Assembly (NCBI RefSeq): GCF_014646355.1
Contig: NZ_BMNH01000007.1
Span: 212,807 to 276,806 of the forward strand
Source of the DNA: Nonomuraea cavernae
GTDB taxonomy: Bacteria > Actinomycetota > Actinomycetes > Streptosporangiales > Streptosporangiaceae
Reading direction: 5' to 3'
Length of the DNA stretch: 64,000 nucleotides
Shown: piece after piece, positions 41,411 through 51,004 of the stretch
How the letters are laid out: every line of letters begins with the position of its first letter
How positions within the stretch are numbered: position 1 is the stretch's first letter
The notes under the pieces: generated by a model
The model's input: the letters and a program-made list of their open reading frames with translations, nothing else
Database searches by the model: none
What the model was told of the DNA's origin: nothing
Position numbers and translations under genes: made by a program

Positions 41411-42331
41411 CTAGAGCGGGCGAACGCGGGTCGCGAGGGTGTTCAGATCCCGCCAGTGGGATCTGCCGCTCTGCGGGATCGAGGCGAGCAGCATCGCCGG
41501 CTTCGTCTTGCCGACCTCGACCACCGACACCAGCGCCTGCGCCGACTGACGCTTGCCGGACAGGGTGTAGGTGACCCGGTAGGCGAGGGTCCAGCCCTTA
41601 CCGACGGGGACCTTCTGCGACCCCGTCCAGGCCAGCGTGGCGCCGGCCGGATACTGCGAGCGCAGCGTCCACCGGGCGGCGCGGGCCGCGATCTCCCGGT
41701 AGTCGGCGTCGGTCGACGGCTTGGTCTCCGGGGCCTCGGCCGGGAACATGGCCGAGGCGATCACCGTGTGCGGCACCGCCACCTTGCCGACCCGCTGCGC
41801 GACGGTGAACGGCGGGAACGACCTGGCCGTCCAGGGGTCGCCGAGCCGCGGATAGCTGATGCCGTTCTTGGTGTCGTTGATGATGCCGGTGACCACCGAG
41901 GCCGTGCCGGGCAGGTCGGCGAAGACCTTCGCCTTGGGCACCGGGGGCAGCGCGACCTCACTGACCGTCGGGGACGGCGTGGCCGAGGCGGAGGCGGAGG
42001 GGGTGACGCTGCCGGGGACCGGCGCGACGGGGACCACCCGCGCGGACTGCTCGTCCTTGCCCGGCACGTCGCCCGAGAACAGCGTGAAGATCAGCAACAC
42101 CGCCGCCACCGTCGCGAGGATGGCGCCGATCAGGTAGACGACCCGGATCGGGATGTCCCCGATGCGCGCCGCCAGACCCCGCTTGGGCGGAGGAGGCGGC
42201 GGGGGGACTGGTCGGGGAGCCGGCGGCCGTCGGATCTGGACCGTCTCCTCGGCGGGAAGAACGATCTTCCGGAACGGGGTGGTGGGAGAGTCATGCTCGT
42301 TTCCTTGGTCTCCAACGTCCGCCATGGCCAT
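41411..42331 (-). CDS. single-pass membrane protein of unknown function
   Basis: 306 residues: a cytoplasmic N terminus with a proline run (residues 34-49, RRPPAPRPVPPPPPPP), one membrane helix (about 63-86, VVYLIGAILATVAAVLLIFTLF), a Ser/Pro/Ala-rich linker and a roughly 190-residue extracytoplasmic domain rich in aromatic and basic residues. I do not recognise the outer domain. It is 61 bases upstream of the FadE34-like gene on the same strand, so possibly cotranscribed. It is divergent from an acyl-CoA synthetase. Confidence 0.8.
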   Translation of the reverse strand: MAMADVGDQGNEHDSPTTPFRKIVLPAEETVQIRRPPAPRPVPPPPPPPKRGLAARIGDIPIRVVYLIGAILATVAAVLLIFTLFSGDVPGKDEQSARVVPVAPVPGSVTPSASASATPSPTVSEVALPPVPKAKVFADLPGTASVVTGIINDTKNGISYPRLGDPWTARSFPPFTVAQRVGKVAVPHTVIASAMFPAEAPETKPSTDADYREIAARAARWTLRSQYPAGATLAWTGSQKVPVGKGWTLAYRVTYTLSGKRQSAQALVSVVEVGKTKPAMLLASIPQSGRSHWRDLNTLATRVRPL

Positions 42332-42377
42332 GAGGCTACGTCACCAGGGAGAAGGATTTTTCCGCTATTCCCACGGC

Positions 42378-42390
42378 AGAATGTAATTCT
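42378..42390. promoter_or_regulatory. inverted repeat overlapping the promoter of the acyl-CoA synthetase
   Basis: AGAATGTAATTCT, half-sites AGAAT with a three-base spacer. TAATTC (42384-42389) could be the -10 box, so a repressor here would block the start of transcription. Confidence 0.4.
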
Positions 42391-42392
42391 GT

Positions 42393-43835
42393 ATGGTCGC
42401 GGTCATGCGCGGTTTCTACGAGATTGCGGCCGGCGACCCCGGACGCCCCGCCCTGCTCGGCGACGACGCCATGACCTACGGCGAGCTGCTCTCCCTGGTC
42501 AACCGGACCTCACACGGCCTCGTCGCGCGCGGCGTGCGGCCCGGCGACCCGGTCGTGACCGTGCTGAAGAACGGCCCCGACGCCCTGACCATGATGCTGG
42601 CCGGCTACCAGGTGGGCGCCTACCTCGTACCGGTCAACTGGCATTTCACCGCCGAGGAGATCGACTACATCGTGGCCGACTGCGGCGCCGGGACGGTCGT
42701 CGCCCCCGGCGCGCTCACGGTCGCCGAGCTCGCGGACGGGCAGCCCGACGGCCCGCCCGAGCACCGGCGGGCCGGCTCGATGATGCTCTACACCTCCGGC
42801 ACCACCGGCCGCCCCAAGGGGGTGCGCCGGCGGCTGCTCGACCTCACGCCCGAGGAGCTCCACCCCATCCTGACGCGCAAGAGCTGGCGGCACTTCGGGC
42901 TGCCGCCCGGCGGCGTGCACCTGGTGTGCTCGCAGCTCTACCACTCCGCCCCGTACGGCCAGGCCATGATGGCGCTGCAGCTCGGGCACGCGATCGTGGC
43001 CCCCGAGAGGTTCGACGCGGCCGAGACACTGCGGCTGATCGAGCGGCACCGGGTGACGAACGCCTTCATGGTGCCGACCATGTTCCACCGGCTGCTCGCG
43101 GTGCCCGATCGGGAGTCGTACGACCTGTCGTCGCTCACGCACCTCTACCACGGCGCCGCCCCCTGCCCGCCCGCGACCAAGCAGGCGATGATCGACTGGC
43201 TCGGGCCCGTCCTGTGGGAGTACTACGGCTCCACCGAGGCGGCCATCGCCACCATGGTCTCCTCCGAGGAATGGCTGGACAGACCGGGCACGGTCGGGCG
43301 GGCGCTGGACGGGATGGCCTTCACGATCGTCGGCGACGACGGTCAGGAGGTGCCCCCGGGAGAGCCCGGCCTCGTCTACATCGGCGGCGTCAACCGCTTC
43401 GAGTACCACGGCGACCCGGCCAAGACCGCGGCCTCCATGCGGGGGCGCGCCTACACGCCCGGCGACATCGGCTACCTCGACGAGGACGGCTACCTGTTCC
43501 TGCTCGACCGCCGGACCGACCTGATCATCTCGGGCGGGGTCAACATCTATCCCGCCGAGATCGAGGCCGCGCTGATGGAACATCCCGCGGTCACGGACGT
43601 CGCGGTGATCGGCGTGCCGGATCCCGAATGGGGGCAGTCGGTGGTCGCGCTCGTCCAGCCCGCCCCCGGAGCACCCGGAACCGACGCGCTCACCGCCGAA
43701 CTGCTCCGCCACTGCGCGCCCCGCCTGGCCAAACTCAAACACCCACGGGTCATCGAGTTTCGCGACACCCTGCCCCGAACCCCCACCGGCAAGCTGAGCC
43801 GGAGGGACGTACGCGAGGCGTATCTTTCACGCTGA
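42393..43835 (+). CDS. acyl-CoA synthetase (FadD-like)
   Basis: A 480-residue ANL ligase, slightly short because the N-terminal domain is compact. The P-loop is YTSGTTGRPKGVRRRL; later motifs are WEYYGSTEAAIATM, PGDIGYLDEDGYLFLLDRRTDLII and PTGKLSRRDVR. It resembles the synthetase at 18402-19952, with the same G-V-R-R after the P-loop. ATG 42393 or 42405 may be used; no Shine-Dalgarno is clear and the transcript may be nearly leaderless. It lies near the FadE34-like dehydrogenase and probably supplies CoA thioesters to it. Confidence 0.92.
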   Translation: MVAVMRGFYEIAAGDPGRPALLGDDAMTYGELLSLVNRTSHGLVARGVRPGDPVVTVLKNGPDALTMMLAGYQVGAYLVPVNWHFTAEEIDYIVADCGAGTVVAPGALTVAELADGQPDGPPEHRRAGSMMLYTSGTTGRPKGVRRRLLDLTPEELHPILTRKSWRHFGLPPGGVHLVCSQLYHSAPYGQAMMALQLGHAIVAPERFDAAETLRLIERHRVTNAFMVPTMFHRLLAVPDRESYDLSSLTHLYHGAAPCPPATKQAMIDWLGPVLWEYYGSTEAAIATMVSSEEWLDRPGTVGRALDGMAFTIVGDDGQEVPPGEPGLVYIGGVNRFEYHGDPAKTAASMRGRAYTPGDIGYLDEDGYLFLLDRRTDLIISGGVNIYPAEIEAALMEHPAVTDVAVIGVPDPEWGQSVVALVQPAPGAPGTDALTAELLRHCAPRLAKLKHPRVIEFRDTLPRTPTGKLSRRDVREAYLSR

Positions 43836-43854
43836 GCTGGGCAGATATCCTCGC

Positions 43855-44919
43855 ATGAGGAAGATCGTCGCGGGCATCGCCGCCGCTGTGCTGCTCACCG
43901 GCTGCGCGTCCGGCGTCCCGGCCAGCATCGCCTCCCCCTCACCCGGCGCCACCACACCGGCCGCCACCCCGAGCGCCACCGTCTCGCGACATGAGCTGGA
44001 AGCCGCCTACGAGCAGGTCATCCACGACGTGCTGCCGTCGATCGTGCAGATCACCACGAAGGTGGGGCTCGGCTCCGGCATCGTGTACGACACGAAGGGC
44101 CACATCATCACCAACGCGCACGTGGTCGGCGAGGCGACGCGGATGACGGTGACACTGGCCACCGGCGGCACCGAACGCGAAGCCAAGCTGGTCAAGAGCT
44201 TCGCCCCCGGCGACCTGGCGGTCATCAAGGTCGACGACACGAAGGGGCTGACCCCGGCCAGGTTCGGCGACTCCGCCAAGCTCCGGGTCGGCCAGGTCGT
44301 GCTCGCCATGGGCAACCCACTGGGCCTGTCGGGCAGCGTGACCAACGGCATCGTCTCGGCCCTCGGCCGCACGGTGAGCGAGCCGGAGGAGCCCGGCTCG
44401 CCCGGCGCGACGATCGCGAACGCGATCCAGACCTCGGCCGCGATCAACCCGGGCAACAGCGGCGGCGCCCTGGTCGACCTGGCCGGTCAGGTCATCGGCA
44501 TCCCGACGCTGTCGGCCGTCGACCCCAACCTGAGCGGCGGCGCGGCCAACGGCATCGGTTTCGCCATCCCGAGCAACACGGCCACGGACATCGCCGAACA
44601 GATCGTCCGCGACGGCAAGGTCACCAACACGCACCGGGCCGCCCTCGGCATCAGGGGCAGCACGATCGTCGGCCGAACCGGCAACCCCGCCGGCGTCGGC
44701 GTGATCTCGGTCGAGGCCGGCAGCGGCGCCAAGAAGGCCGGGATCAAGCCGGGAGACGTGATCCTCTCCATCGACGGCCAGGAGACGCGCACCATGGCCC
44801 AGCTGTCCGAATACCTGACCACCCGCAAGCCCGGCCAGCAGGTCAAGGTCGAGGTGCTGCTCCCCAGCGGCGACACCGAGACGGTCACCGCCACCCTGGG
44901 CGAGCTGCCCGGCGAGTGA
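43855..44919 (+). CDS. HtrA/DegP-like serine protease lipoprotein with PDZ domain
   Basis: 354 residues. The lipobox LLTGC puts the lipidated Cys at 17. The trypsin-like triad is His89 (ITNAHVVG), Asp120 (PGDLAVIKVD) and Ser202 (INPGNSGGAL). A PDZ domain occupies about 250-345 (GVGVISVEAGSGAKKAGIKPGDVILSIDG). It acts on the outer face of the membrane as a quality-control protease. It differs from most actinobacterial HtrA proteins in lacking a membrane helix and cytoplasmic tail, being a lipoprotein instead. It is 19 bases after the acyl-CoA synthetase and convergent with the OmpA-like gene. Confidence 0.92.
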   Translation: MRKIVAGIAAAVLLTGCASGVPASIASPSPGATTPAATPSATVSRHELEAAYEQVIHDVLPSIVQITTKVGLGSGIVYDTKGHIITNAHVVGEATRMTVTLATGGTEREAKLVKSFAPGDLAVIKVDDTKGLTPARFGDSAKLRVGQVVLAMGNPLGLSGSVTNGIVSALGRTVSEPEEPGSPGATIANAIQTSAAINPGNSGGALVDLAGQVIGIPTLSAVDPNLSGGAANGIGFAIPSNTATDIAEQIVRDGKVTNTHRAALGIRGSTIVGRTGNPAGVGVISVEAGSGAKKAGIKPGDVILSIDGQETRTMAQLSEYLTTRKPGQQVKVEVLLPSGDTETVTATLGELPGE

Positions 44920-44924
44920 GCCGC

Positions 44925-45518
44925 TCACTGCTCGACGTTGTAGACGATCTCCACCCGGCGGTTCCGCTCGCGGTTGGCCGGCACCGGCTTGCCCTCGACG
45001 ACGTTCGGCAGCCTGGGGCGGCTCTCGCCGTACCCCTTGGCCTGGAGGGTCACGTCCGCGCCGGTCAGCAGGCCGCGCATGACCCGCTCGACCGCCTGTG
45101 CCCGGCGCTGCGACAGCGTGGCGTTGTACGCGTCGGCGCCCTGGTCGTCGGTGTGCCCCTCGATCTTCACGACACCGCCCGCGCCCTCGGTGTCGACCTT
45201 GGCGGCCACCTCCTTGAGGCGCTGCCTGGCCTTGGCGGTCAGCACCCACTTGTCCAGCGCGAACAGCACGTCGCTGGTGAGCGCGACCGTGACCTGGGCG
45301 CCCTGCTTGGTCTCGCTCTCCGAACCGTCCAGCGACTCGACCGCGCCGATGACGTCCTCGATGGGGAAGACCAGGTCCTCGACGACGCCCGTCGCGTCGG
45401 ACGGCGCGGTGGGCGGGGCGGTGGGCGGGGCGGTGGGCGGGGCGGTGGGCGGCGAGGTGGGTGCCATGCTCAGCGAGGTGGTCAGGGCGATGGCGGCGGC
45501 GCTAAGAGATCGGAACAT
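44925..45518 (-). CDS. OmpA-family peptidoglycan-binding protein
   Basis: 197 residues with an N-terminal signal-like segment (MFRSLSAAAIALTTSLSMA), a short tandem PTAP repeat (about 24-38) and a C-terminal OmpA domain (about 80-195). The family signature GHTDDQGADAYNATLSQRRAQAVERVM and the later ANRERNRRVEI are intact; these bind meso-diaminopimelate in peptidoglycan. It is exported to the cell surface. It overlaps the upstream lipoprotein gene by 17 bases, so the two are coupled, and lies last in an operon with the SARP regulator and kinase. Confidence 0.92.
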   Translation of the reverse strand: MFRSLSAAAIALTTSLSMAPTSPPTAPPTAPPTAPPTAPSDATGVVEDLVFPIEDVIGAVESLDGSESETKQGAQVTVALTSDVLFALDKWVLTAKARQRLKEVAAKVDTEGAGGVVKIEGHTDDQGADAYNATLSQRRAQAVERVMRGLLTGADVTLQAKGYGESRPRLPNVVEGKPVPANRERNRRVEIVYNVEQ

Positions 45519-46119
45519 CGGTCAGCACACCCAGCATGGGCATCTCAATGTTGATCTTCGTGATGTCGGCCGGCGGCGCCGCGAAGACCGCGTAGAGGGT
45601 GGACGCCTCGCCGTCCTTCAGGAACTGCCCCTGGGTGCCGGAGCAGACGCACTTGGCCTCGCTGCCGCTGCCGTTGCGGGCGACGCGATAGCGCTTGGCG
45701 TTGACCGGGTCGATCAGGGAGACGGCCGCCACCGAGTAGTCGAAGACCCCGGTGCCCAGACCGTTGTGCACGTTGACGGAGCCCTTGACGGAGGTGATGG
45801 TCCAGTTGAGGCTGACGGTCCGGCCCTGTCGCTTGAGCGCCGTGATGTCGACGCGCGCCGTGCCGGACTGGCCACCCGACGACGCCTTGGCCTCCAGGGT
45901 CGCGATCACCTGGCCGCCCTGTGGCGGCGCGCTCTGCTGCTCGGCCGGGGCGGACGCGCTCTCCGCGGGCCGGCCGTCCGCGGCCGTGGACGGGGTGTCC
46001 TCCTTGGCCGCCGTCTGCTGGGCCTGCTTCTCCTCGCCGCCGCCGCCCGGCTGCCCCGGTAGCATCCCGCACCCGGTCAACGCGATGGCCGCGACGGCCA
46101 GCGCGATCGTTTTCCGCAT
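45502..46119 (-). CDS. secreted lipoprotein of unknown function
   Basis: 205 residues with a lipoprotein signal: MRKTIALAVAAIALTGC, lipidated Cys17. A Gly/Gln/Ala-rich linker of about 55 residues precedes a beta-rich domain (about 75-205) with CVCSGTQG in the middle, whose Cys pair could form a disulfide. I do not recognise the fold. It is positioned between the SARP regulator and the OmpA-like gene, so it probably works with OmpA at the envelope. The ATG at 46119 is 28 bases after the regulator stop. Confidence 0.85.
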   Translation of the reverse strand: MRKTIALAVAAIALTGCGMLPGQPGGGGEEKQAQQTAAKEDTPSTAADGRPAESASAPAEQQSAPPQGGQVIATLEAKASSGGQSGTARVDITALKRQGRTVSLNWTITSVKGSVNVHNGLGTGVFDYSVAAVSLIDPVNAKRYRVARNGSGSEAKCVCSGTQGQFLKDGEASTLYAVFAAPPADITKINIEMPMLGVLTDVPIS

Positions 46120-46147
46120 CTTCGATCACCTTTGTCGCGTAGGGGTC

Positions 46148-49100
46148 TCACTCATGACCGACGCTAGGGCGACGACCTTCAGAATCCGCATAGTCGCGCC
46201 ACGGCCGGCCGCCTCGCCCGCGCGCTTCCCGCGCCAGGCTTTCGGCCTCCGCCCTGCCCTGCGTGTCACTAAGAACGTCAAACTCTCCCATAGCGCGTGT
46301 AATCGCCTCAACCGCCCCATCCGTCTCATCCAGCTCGAGACGCGCCCGCGCCAGCACGAGCAGGGCACGGCCGGCCCCGCGGCGGTCGCCGTGGCGCTCG
46401 AAGGTCGCCACGGCCTCACGCGCGTACGCCTCCGCCGCGCCCGGGACGCCCTCCGACGTGGCGATCCGGGCCAGCAGCAGCAGCGACGCCGCCTCCGGCA
46501 GCCGGTCGCCCAGCCGCCGGTTGACGCGCAACCGCCGCTCGGCGCACTCGCGCGCCTCGGCGTGGCGGCGGGCGTCGAGATGCAGCCCGGCCAGGTCACG
46601 CAGCGATTCCGCCTCACCGCGCGGGTCCCCCAGCTCCCGGTACGCCGCCAGGGCGCTCTCCAGCACCGCGAGGTCCCGGCGGACGGCGCCCAGCGCGCGC
46701 AGCGCGTCGGCCCTGCCACGCCGGTCACCGGCCTCCTCGAACACCCGCAGGCACCCCGCCAGCGCCCGCTCGGCCGCCTCCGGCCGCTGCTCGACCAGGC
46801 CCAGCCGCAGGGTGATCCTGGCCAGTTCCAGCCCTTCCACCAGCGGCTGGGCCGCCCTGAGCGCCGCCGCCGCCGACTGCGGCCTGCCCTCGGCCCGATG
46901 CAGATCGGCCAGCCCGCGCAGCAGCAGCGCCTCACCCTGCCGGTGACCCACCGCGCGGGCCGCGTCGAGCCCGGTGGCGGTGGTGGCGTGCCAGTCGTCG
47001 TGGTGCGCGCCCAGCTCGAACAGCGGGGTCAGGTAGAAGGCCAGCCGCCAGGCCGCCTCGTGCAGGCCCACGTCGTGGAAGTCGCCGACGGTCGCCACCA
47101 GGAACCTGCGCTCCGCGCCCAGCCAGCGAGCCTCGGTACGGAGCCTGCCGGTCTCCATGATCTCCTCAGCCGTACGCGCCACCGTCTGACCGGAGCCCGG
47201 CTCGGCGGGCAACAGGGCCGTCCTGGCCCGCCTCGTCCGGTCGAGCACCTCCCCGGCGATCTCCGCCAGCACCCGCGCCCGTGCCTCCCGCCCGCTCACC
47301 GGACCCCGGCCCCGCCCGGCCCCGTCCTCCCCCTCGGCGCCGGACCGGCCTGCCGGTTCCCCTCCGGAGTCGGCGGCGACGGGGACGGACCGCTCCTCGG
47401 CCAGGCGTTCGGCGGCGTAGAGCCTGGTCAGATCGTGCCAGCCATACCTCTCCTGGCCCGCCTCGTCCAGGCCGCGCGACTGCAGCAGACCTGCCTCGGC
47501 CAGCGGTTCGAGGTCGGCGCCCAGCACCCACGGCGCGAAGTCGGGCGCGGACAGGGCGCCCAGACTCCGCAGCAGCCGCCGCTGCGGGTCGGCCAGACCC
47601 CGGTAGCCCAGCGCCAGGCTGCTGCGCACCGCCAGGTCGCCCGCGCTCAGCTCGTCCAGTCGGCGGCGCTCGTCACCCAGGCGCCCCGCCAGGTGCTCGA
47701 GCGTCCAGCCCGGCTTCCTGGCCAGGCGGGAGCCCGCGATGCGCAGGGCCAGCGGCAGGCCGTCGCAGAGCCGTACGATGCGCCGGGCCGCCTCGGGCTC
47801 GGCCGCCACCCTGTCCCGGCCCGCCACCCCGGCGAGCATCGCCACGGCCTCGTCCGGATCGAGCACACCCAGCTCGTACGCTCTGGCGGCCTCCAGCCCG
47901 GCGAGCGGTGAGCGGCTGGTCACCAGCGTCAGGCTGCCCGGCCCGGTCGGAAGCAGGGGGCGCACCTGCGCCTCGTCCGCGGCGTCGTCGAGGACCAGGA
48001 GCAGGGCGCGGGTGGCCGTCAGGCTGCGGTACATCCGGACCCGCTCGTCGAGCGCGGCGGGGACCGCCCCGTCGGGGCAGCCCAGCGACCGCAGCAGATC
48101 CTCCAGCACCGCCCCTGGCGGCCGGGCGTCCAGGGAGGCGTAGAGGCGGCCGTCGGGCAGGTCGAGCCGGGTGGCGGCGCGCACCGCGACGGCCGACTTG
48201 CCGCAGCCGGGCGGCCCATGGATCACCAGCACCACCGGCGCCAGGCGACCGTCCACCCCGGACCCACCGGATCCGCCCGCCCCCGAACCAACCGCCCCCG
48301 AACCAACCGCGCCCGAACCGGAAGCGCGCGTCTGCCTCTGGGCGGCGGTGGTGATCCAGGAGAGGACGTGAGCCCGGCCCGTGAAGTCCGAAATATCGGG
48401 CGGCGTCTCATTTATGGGCATCCGCCGCGACGGGGCCGGCGCCGGCTCGCTGGACAGCGCCCGCCGGTGCGCCTCCCGCAGCTCGGCCCCCGGCTCCAGC
48501 CCCAGCTCGTCCACGAGCGTCTGCCGCGCCTCCTGGTACGCCTCCAGCGCCTCCGACCGCCGTCCGGCCTGGCACAACGCGTCGAGGAGCCGAGCCCACG
48601 CGCGCTCGCGCAACGGGAATGCCGCCACCAGCCCGCGCAGCTCGCCGACCACCTCCCCGCCCCTGCCCAACGACAGGTCCAGCGCGACGCGCTCCTCCAG
48701 CGCGGTCAGCCGCAGCTCCTCCAGAGGCACGCCGTGCAACCGCCGCAGCGCGGACGAGTCGACGTCGGCCAGCGCGGCCCCCCGCCACAGGCCGAGCGCC
48801 GCCTTGAACCCCGCGGCGGCCTCGGCGACCCGCCCCGCCTCCCGAGCCGTCCTCGCCTGACCCACGAGCCGCTCGAACCGATGGCAGTCGACGTCGCCGG
48901 GCCGCACGTCGATCAGGTAGCCGCCGGGCGCGGTCGTGATGCCGCCGACCACCTTGCGCAGCGCGCTGACGTACACCCTGAGCACCGGCTCCGCCGACGC
49001 CGGCGGCCGGTCGTCCCAGACCAGGGCCATCAGCCGCTCGATCGGCACCACCCGCCCAGCCGACAGCAGCAGGGCGGCGAGCAGCGCCCGGTGCTTGGCC

Positions 49101-49165
49101 GGGCCGGGCACCCGCCCGCCCTCGACCTGGAGCGGCCCGAGCACGCCGAACCGTACGCGCTCCAC
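46148..49165 (-). CDS. SARP/AfsR-type regulator with NB-ARC and TPR domains
   Basis: 1005 residues from GTG 49165. Domains: OmpR-like winged helix (1-95, VRFGVLGPLQVEGG), bacterial transcriptional activation domain BTAD (about 98-240, ending DELGLEPGAELREAHRRAL), a Gly/Ser/Ala linker, NB-ARC ATPase (about 255-560; Walker A GPPGCGKS 317-324, Walker B ALLLVLDDA), then TPR repeats to the C terminus. It follows the kinase gene by two bases. It is the layout of AfsR, which AfsK-type kinases phosphorylate, so a kinase-regulator pair is plausible. It may control the downstream lipoprotein and OmpA genes. Confidence 0.93.
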   Translation of the reverse strand: MERVRFGVLGPLQVEGGRVPGPAKHRALLAALLLSAGRVVPIERLMALVWDDRPPASAEPVLRVYVSALRKVVGGITTAPGGYLIDVRPGDVDCHRFERLVGQARTAREAGRVAEAAAGFKAALGLWRGAALADVDSSALRRLHGVPLEELRLTALEERVALDLSLGRGGEVVGELRGLVAAFPLRERAWARLLDALCQAGRRSEALEAYQEARQTLVDELGLEPGAELREAHRRALSSEPAPAPSRRMPINETPPDISDFTGRAHVLSWITTAAQRQTRASGSGAVGSGAVGSGAGGSGGSGVDGRLAPVVLVIHGPPGCGKSAVAVRAATRLDLPDGRLYASLDARPPGAVLEDLLRSLGCPDGAVPAALDERVRMYRSLTATRALLLVLDDAADEAQVRPLLPTGPGSLTLVTSRSPLAGLEAARAYELGVLDPDEAVAMLAGVAGRDRVAAEPEAARRIVRLCDGLPLALRIAGSRLARKPGWTLEHLAGRLGDERRRLDELSAGDLAVRSSLALGYRGLADPQRRLLRSLGALSAPDFAPWVLGADLEPLAEAGLLQSRGLDEAGQERYGWHDLTRLYAAERLAEERSVPVAADSGGEPAGRSGAEGEDGAGRGRGPVSGREARARVLAEIAGEVLDRTRRARTALLPAEPGSGQTVARTAEEIMETGRLRTEARWLGAERRFLVATVGDFHDVGLHEAAWRLAFYLTPLFELGAHHDDWHATTATGLDAARAVGHRQGEALLLRGLADLHRAEGRPQSAAAALRAAQPLVEGLELARITLRLGLVEQRPEAAERALAGCLRVFEEAGDRRGRADALRALGAVRRDLAVLESALAAYRELGDPRGEAESLRDLAGLHLDARRHAEARECAERRLRVNRRLGDRLPEAASLLLLARIATSEGVPGAAEAYAREAVATFERHGDRRGAGRALLVLARARLELDETDGAVEAITRAMGEFDVLSDTQGRAEAESLAREARGRGGRPWRDYADSEGRRPSVGHE

Positions 49166-49167
49166 GA

Positions 49168-50949
49168 CTACCCCTTCGCGGGCCGGAGGGCGAACGACTC
49201 GAACCGTACGCGCAGCTCGTCCGCGCCGTCGGGCGCCGCGTGCACCCCGGACTCGCCCCGGCCGAGCGGGGTTCCGGGGTCCGTGGCCTCGGCGACGAGC
49301 GCCTCGTTCAGCCACATCCGCAGCCTCGCCTTGCCGCCGCTCTGGCCGCACTCGGCGACGACGCGGTCGACGTCCGCCTTCGGCGCCTTCTCGGGGCCGG
49401 ACAGGATCACGGGGTCCTGCCCCGCGAGGCGCTTGGCGATCGTGATCTGGCCGGCGCCGCTCACCGCGAACTCGTACCTCCCGTCGGCGCCCGCCCCACG
49501 GCACCACACCCCGTACGCTCCGGCCCCCTGTTCCAGCCGCGCCTTCGCGCTCACCACCACGACCCCGTCCGGCTCACGTCGCGGCGCCGTCTTCCACAGC
49601 CGCCATCCCGGCCTGACGGTCAGCACGTAGCCGGACCCGGCCGGCCGCGCGTCGCCCGCCTCCGAGGTCCCGACCGCCCACCCGTCACCGAAGCCGGCCT
49701 CGTACGGCCAGCTCTCCGGCCCGGCCTGCGACAACGCCACGGCACCCGCCACGCCGAGCGCCACCACGACGCCGACCCCCCAGTACCACCACCGCCGGCC
49801 TGCCCTCCGGGTCCCGGCCCCACCACCCCGGACGGCGGGGACGCCTCCGCCCGTCTCGGCACCGGACCCCGAAGGCCCGTGTTCCAAGGCGGAATCCGCG
49901 ACCTCCCGGCCACGCTTCACCTCGTCCGACCCCCCCGCGCCTTCGGGCCGCACGGAAACCTGGGGCCACGCCGGGACCTCCGGCCGACCCGCACCATCCA
50001 ACCCGACCGGACCATGAGGCCGACCGAGACCATCCAACCCGACCGGACCGTCAGGCCGACCCGCGCCGGACCACGCCGGAGCGTCCGACGCGGGCGGGGC
50101 GACGGGACCGGTCCAGGTGTTCTCGACGACCTGGGTGGCCGTGGCGGGGGTGAGCGCGTGGCCGCCGCCGACCAGCGCCTCCAGGAGCCGCTGGGCCGTG
50201 GGCCGCAGCTCGGGCCGTTTGGCCAGGGCCCGCTCGACCAGCTCGCGCAGCCCGTGGTCGAGCCCGTCCAGCTCGGGCCCTTCGTTGACGATGCGATACA
50301 GCACCTCACCCGGCGCGCCGCCGCCGAACGGCAGCCGGCCCGTGCCGGCGAAGGCGATCACGCCGCCCCAGGCGTAGACGTCGGTGGCCGGGCTGAGCGG
50401 CTCACCGCGTACCTGCTCGGGAGCCATGAACGCGGGGGTGCCCAGGATGGACTGGCTGATCTGGCTCTCGTCCACGAGCTGCGCGATGCCGAAGTCGATC
50501 ACACGCGGCCCGAGGGGTGAGAGCAGGACGTTCGACGGCTTGAGGTCCCGGTGGATCACCCCGGCGCCGTGGATGGCGGTGAGGGCGGTCGCGATGCCCA
50601 CCGCCAGGGCTTCCAGGTTGGACCCGGACAACGGCCCCTGATCTCGTACGGCCCGCGCCAGGTCGGGACCCTTGACGTATTCGGTGACGAGGTAGGCGAC
50701 GTCACCGTCGATCCCGGCGTCCAGAACGGGAGCGGTGCAGAACCTGGCCACGCGCCTGGCGGCGGCCACCTCGCGTTCGAAGCGACGCCGGAAGGCGGGG
50801 TCGCGGGCCAGCTCGGGATGGATCAGCTTGACCGCGGCCAGGCCACCGGTCGGGGTCGCGGCGAGGTGCACCTCACCCATGCCGCCCCGCCCCAGGACGC
50901 GCCGCAGCGCGTACCCGCCGATGACCCGCTCTCCACTCATCGCAGACAC
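49168..50949 (-). CDS. Ser/Thr protein kinase (PknB/AfsK-type) with extracytoplasmic domain
   Basis: 593 residues. The Hanks-type kinase domain (about 10-265) has glycine loop GRGGMGEVHLA (20-30), Lys41, catalytic HRDLKPSN (133-140; Asp135) and DFG (152-154). A Pro/Gly-rich linker with repeats (GRPDGPVGLDGLGRPHGPVGLDG) follows, then a membrane helix (about 383-405, WWYWGVGVVVALGVAGAVALSQ). The outer domain of about 190 residues is a beta-sandwich/LamG-like sensor by pattern. It is followed two bases later by the SARP regulator. The start may be the ATG three codons in. Confidence 0.93.
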   Translation of the reverse strand: MSAMSGERVIGGYALRRVLGRGGMGEVHLAATPTGGLAAVKLIHPELARDPAFRRRFEREVAAARRVARFCTAPVLDAGIDGDVAYLVTEYVKGPDLARAVRDQGPLSGSNLEALAVGIATALTAIHGAGVIHRDLKPSNVLLSPLGPRVIDFGIAQLVDESQISQSILGTPAFMAPEQVRGEPLSPATDVYAWGGVIAFAGTGRLPFGGGAPGEVLYRIVNEGPELDGLDHGLRELVERALAKRPELRPTAQRLLEALVGGGHALTPATATQVVENTWTGPVAPPASDAPAWSGAGRPDGPVGLDGLGRPHGPVGLDGAGRPEVPAWPQVSVRPEGAGGSDEVKRGREVADSALEHGPSGSGAETGGGVPAVRGGGAGTRRAGRRWWYWGVGVVVALGVAGAVALSQAGPESWPYEAGFGDGWAVGTSEAGDARPAGSGYVLTVRPGWRLWKTAPRREPDGVVVVSAKARLEQGAGAYGVWCRGAGADGRYEFAVSGAGQITIAKRLAGQDPVILSGPEKAPKADVDRVVAECGQSGGKARLRMWLNEALVAEATDPGTPLGRGESGVHAAPDGADELRVRFESFALRPAKG

Positions 50950-51004
50950 ATTAGCCAGATCACGATATTTCCGGATGAGCGAGTGGCTTCGTACCGGCCG
51001 GACG

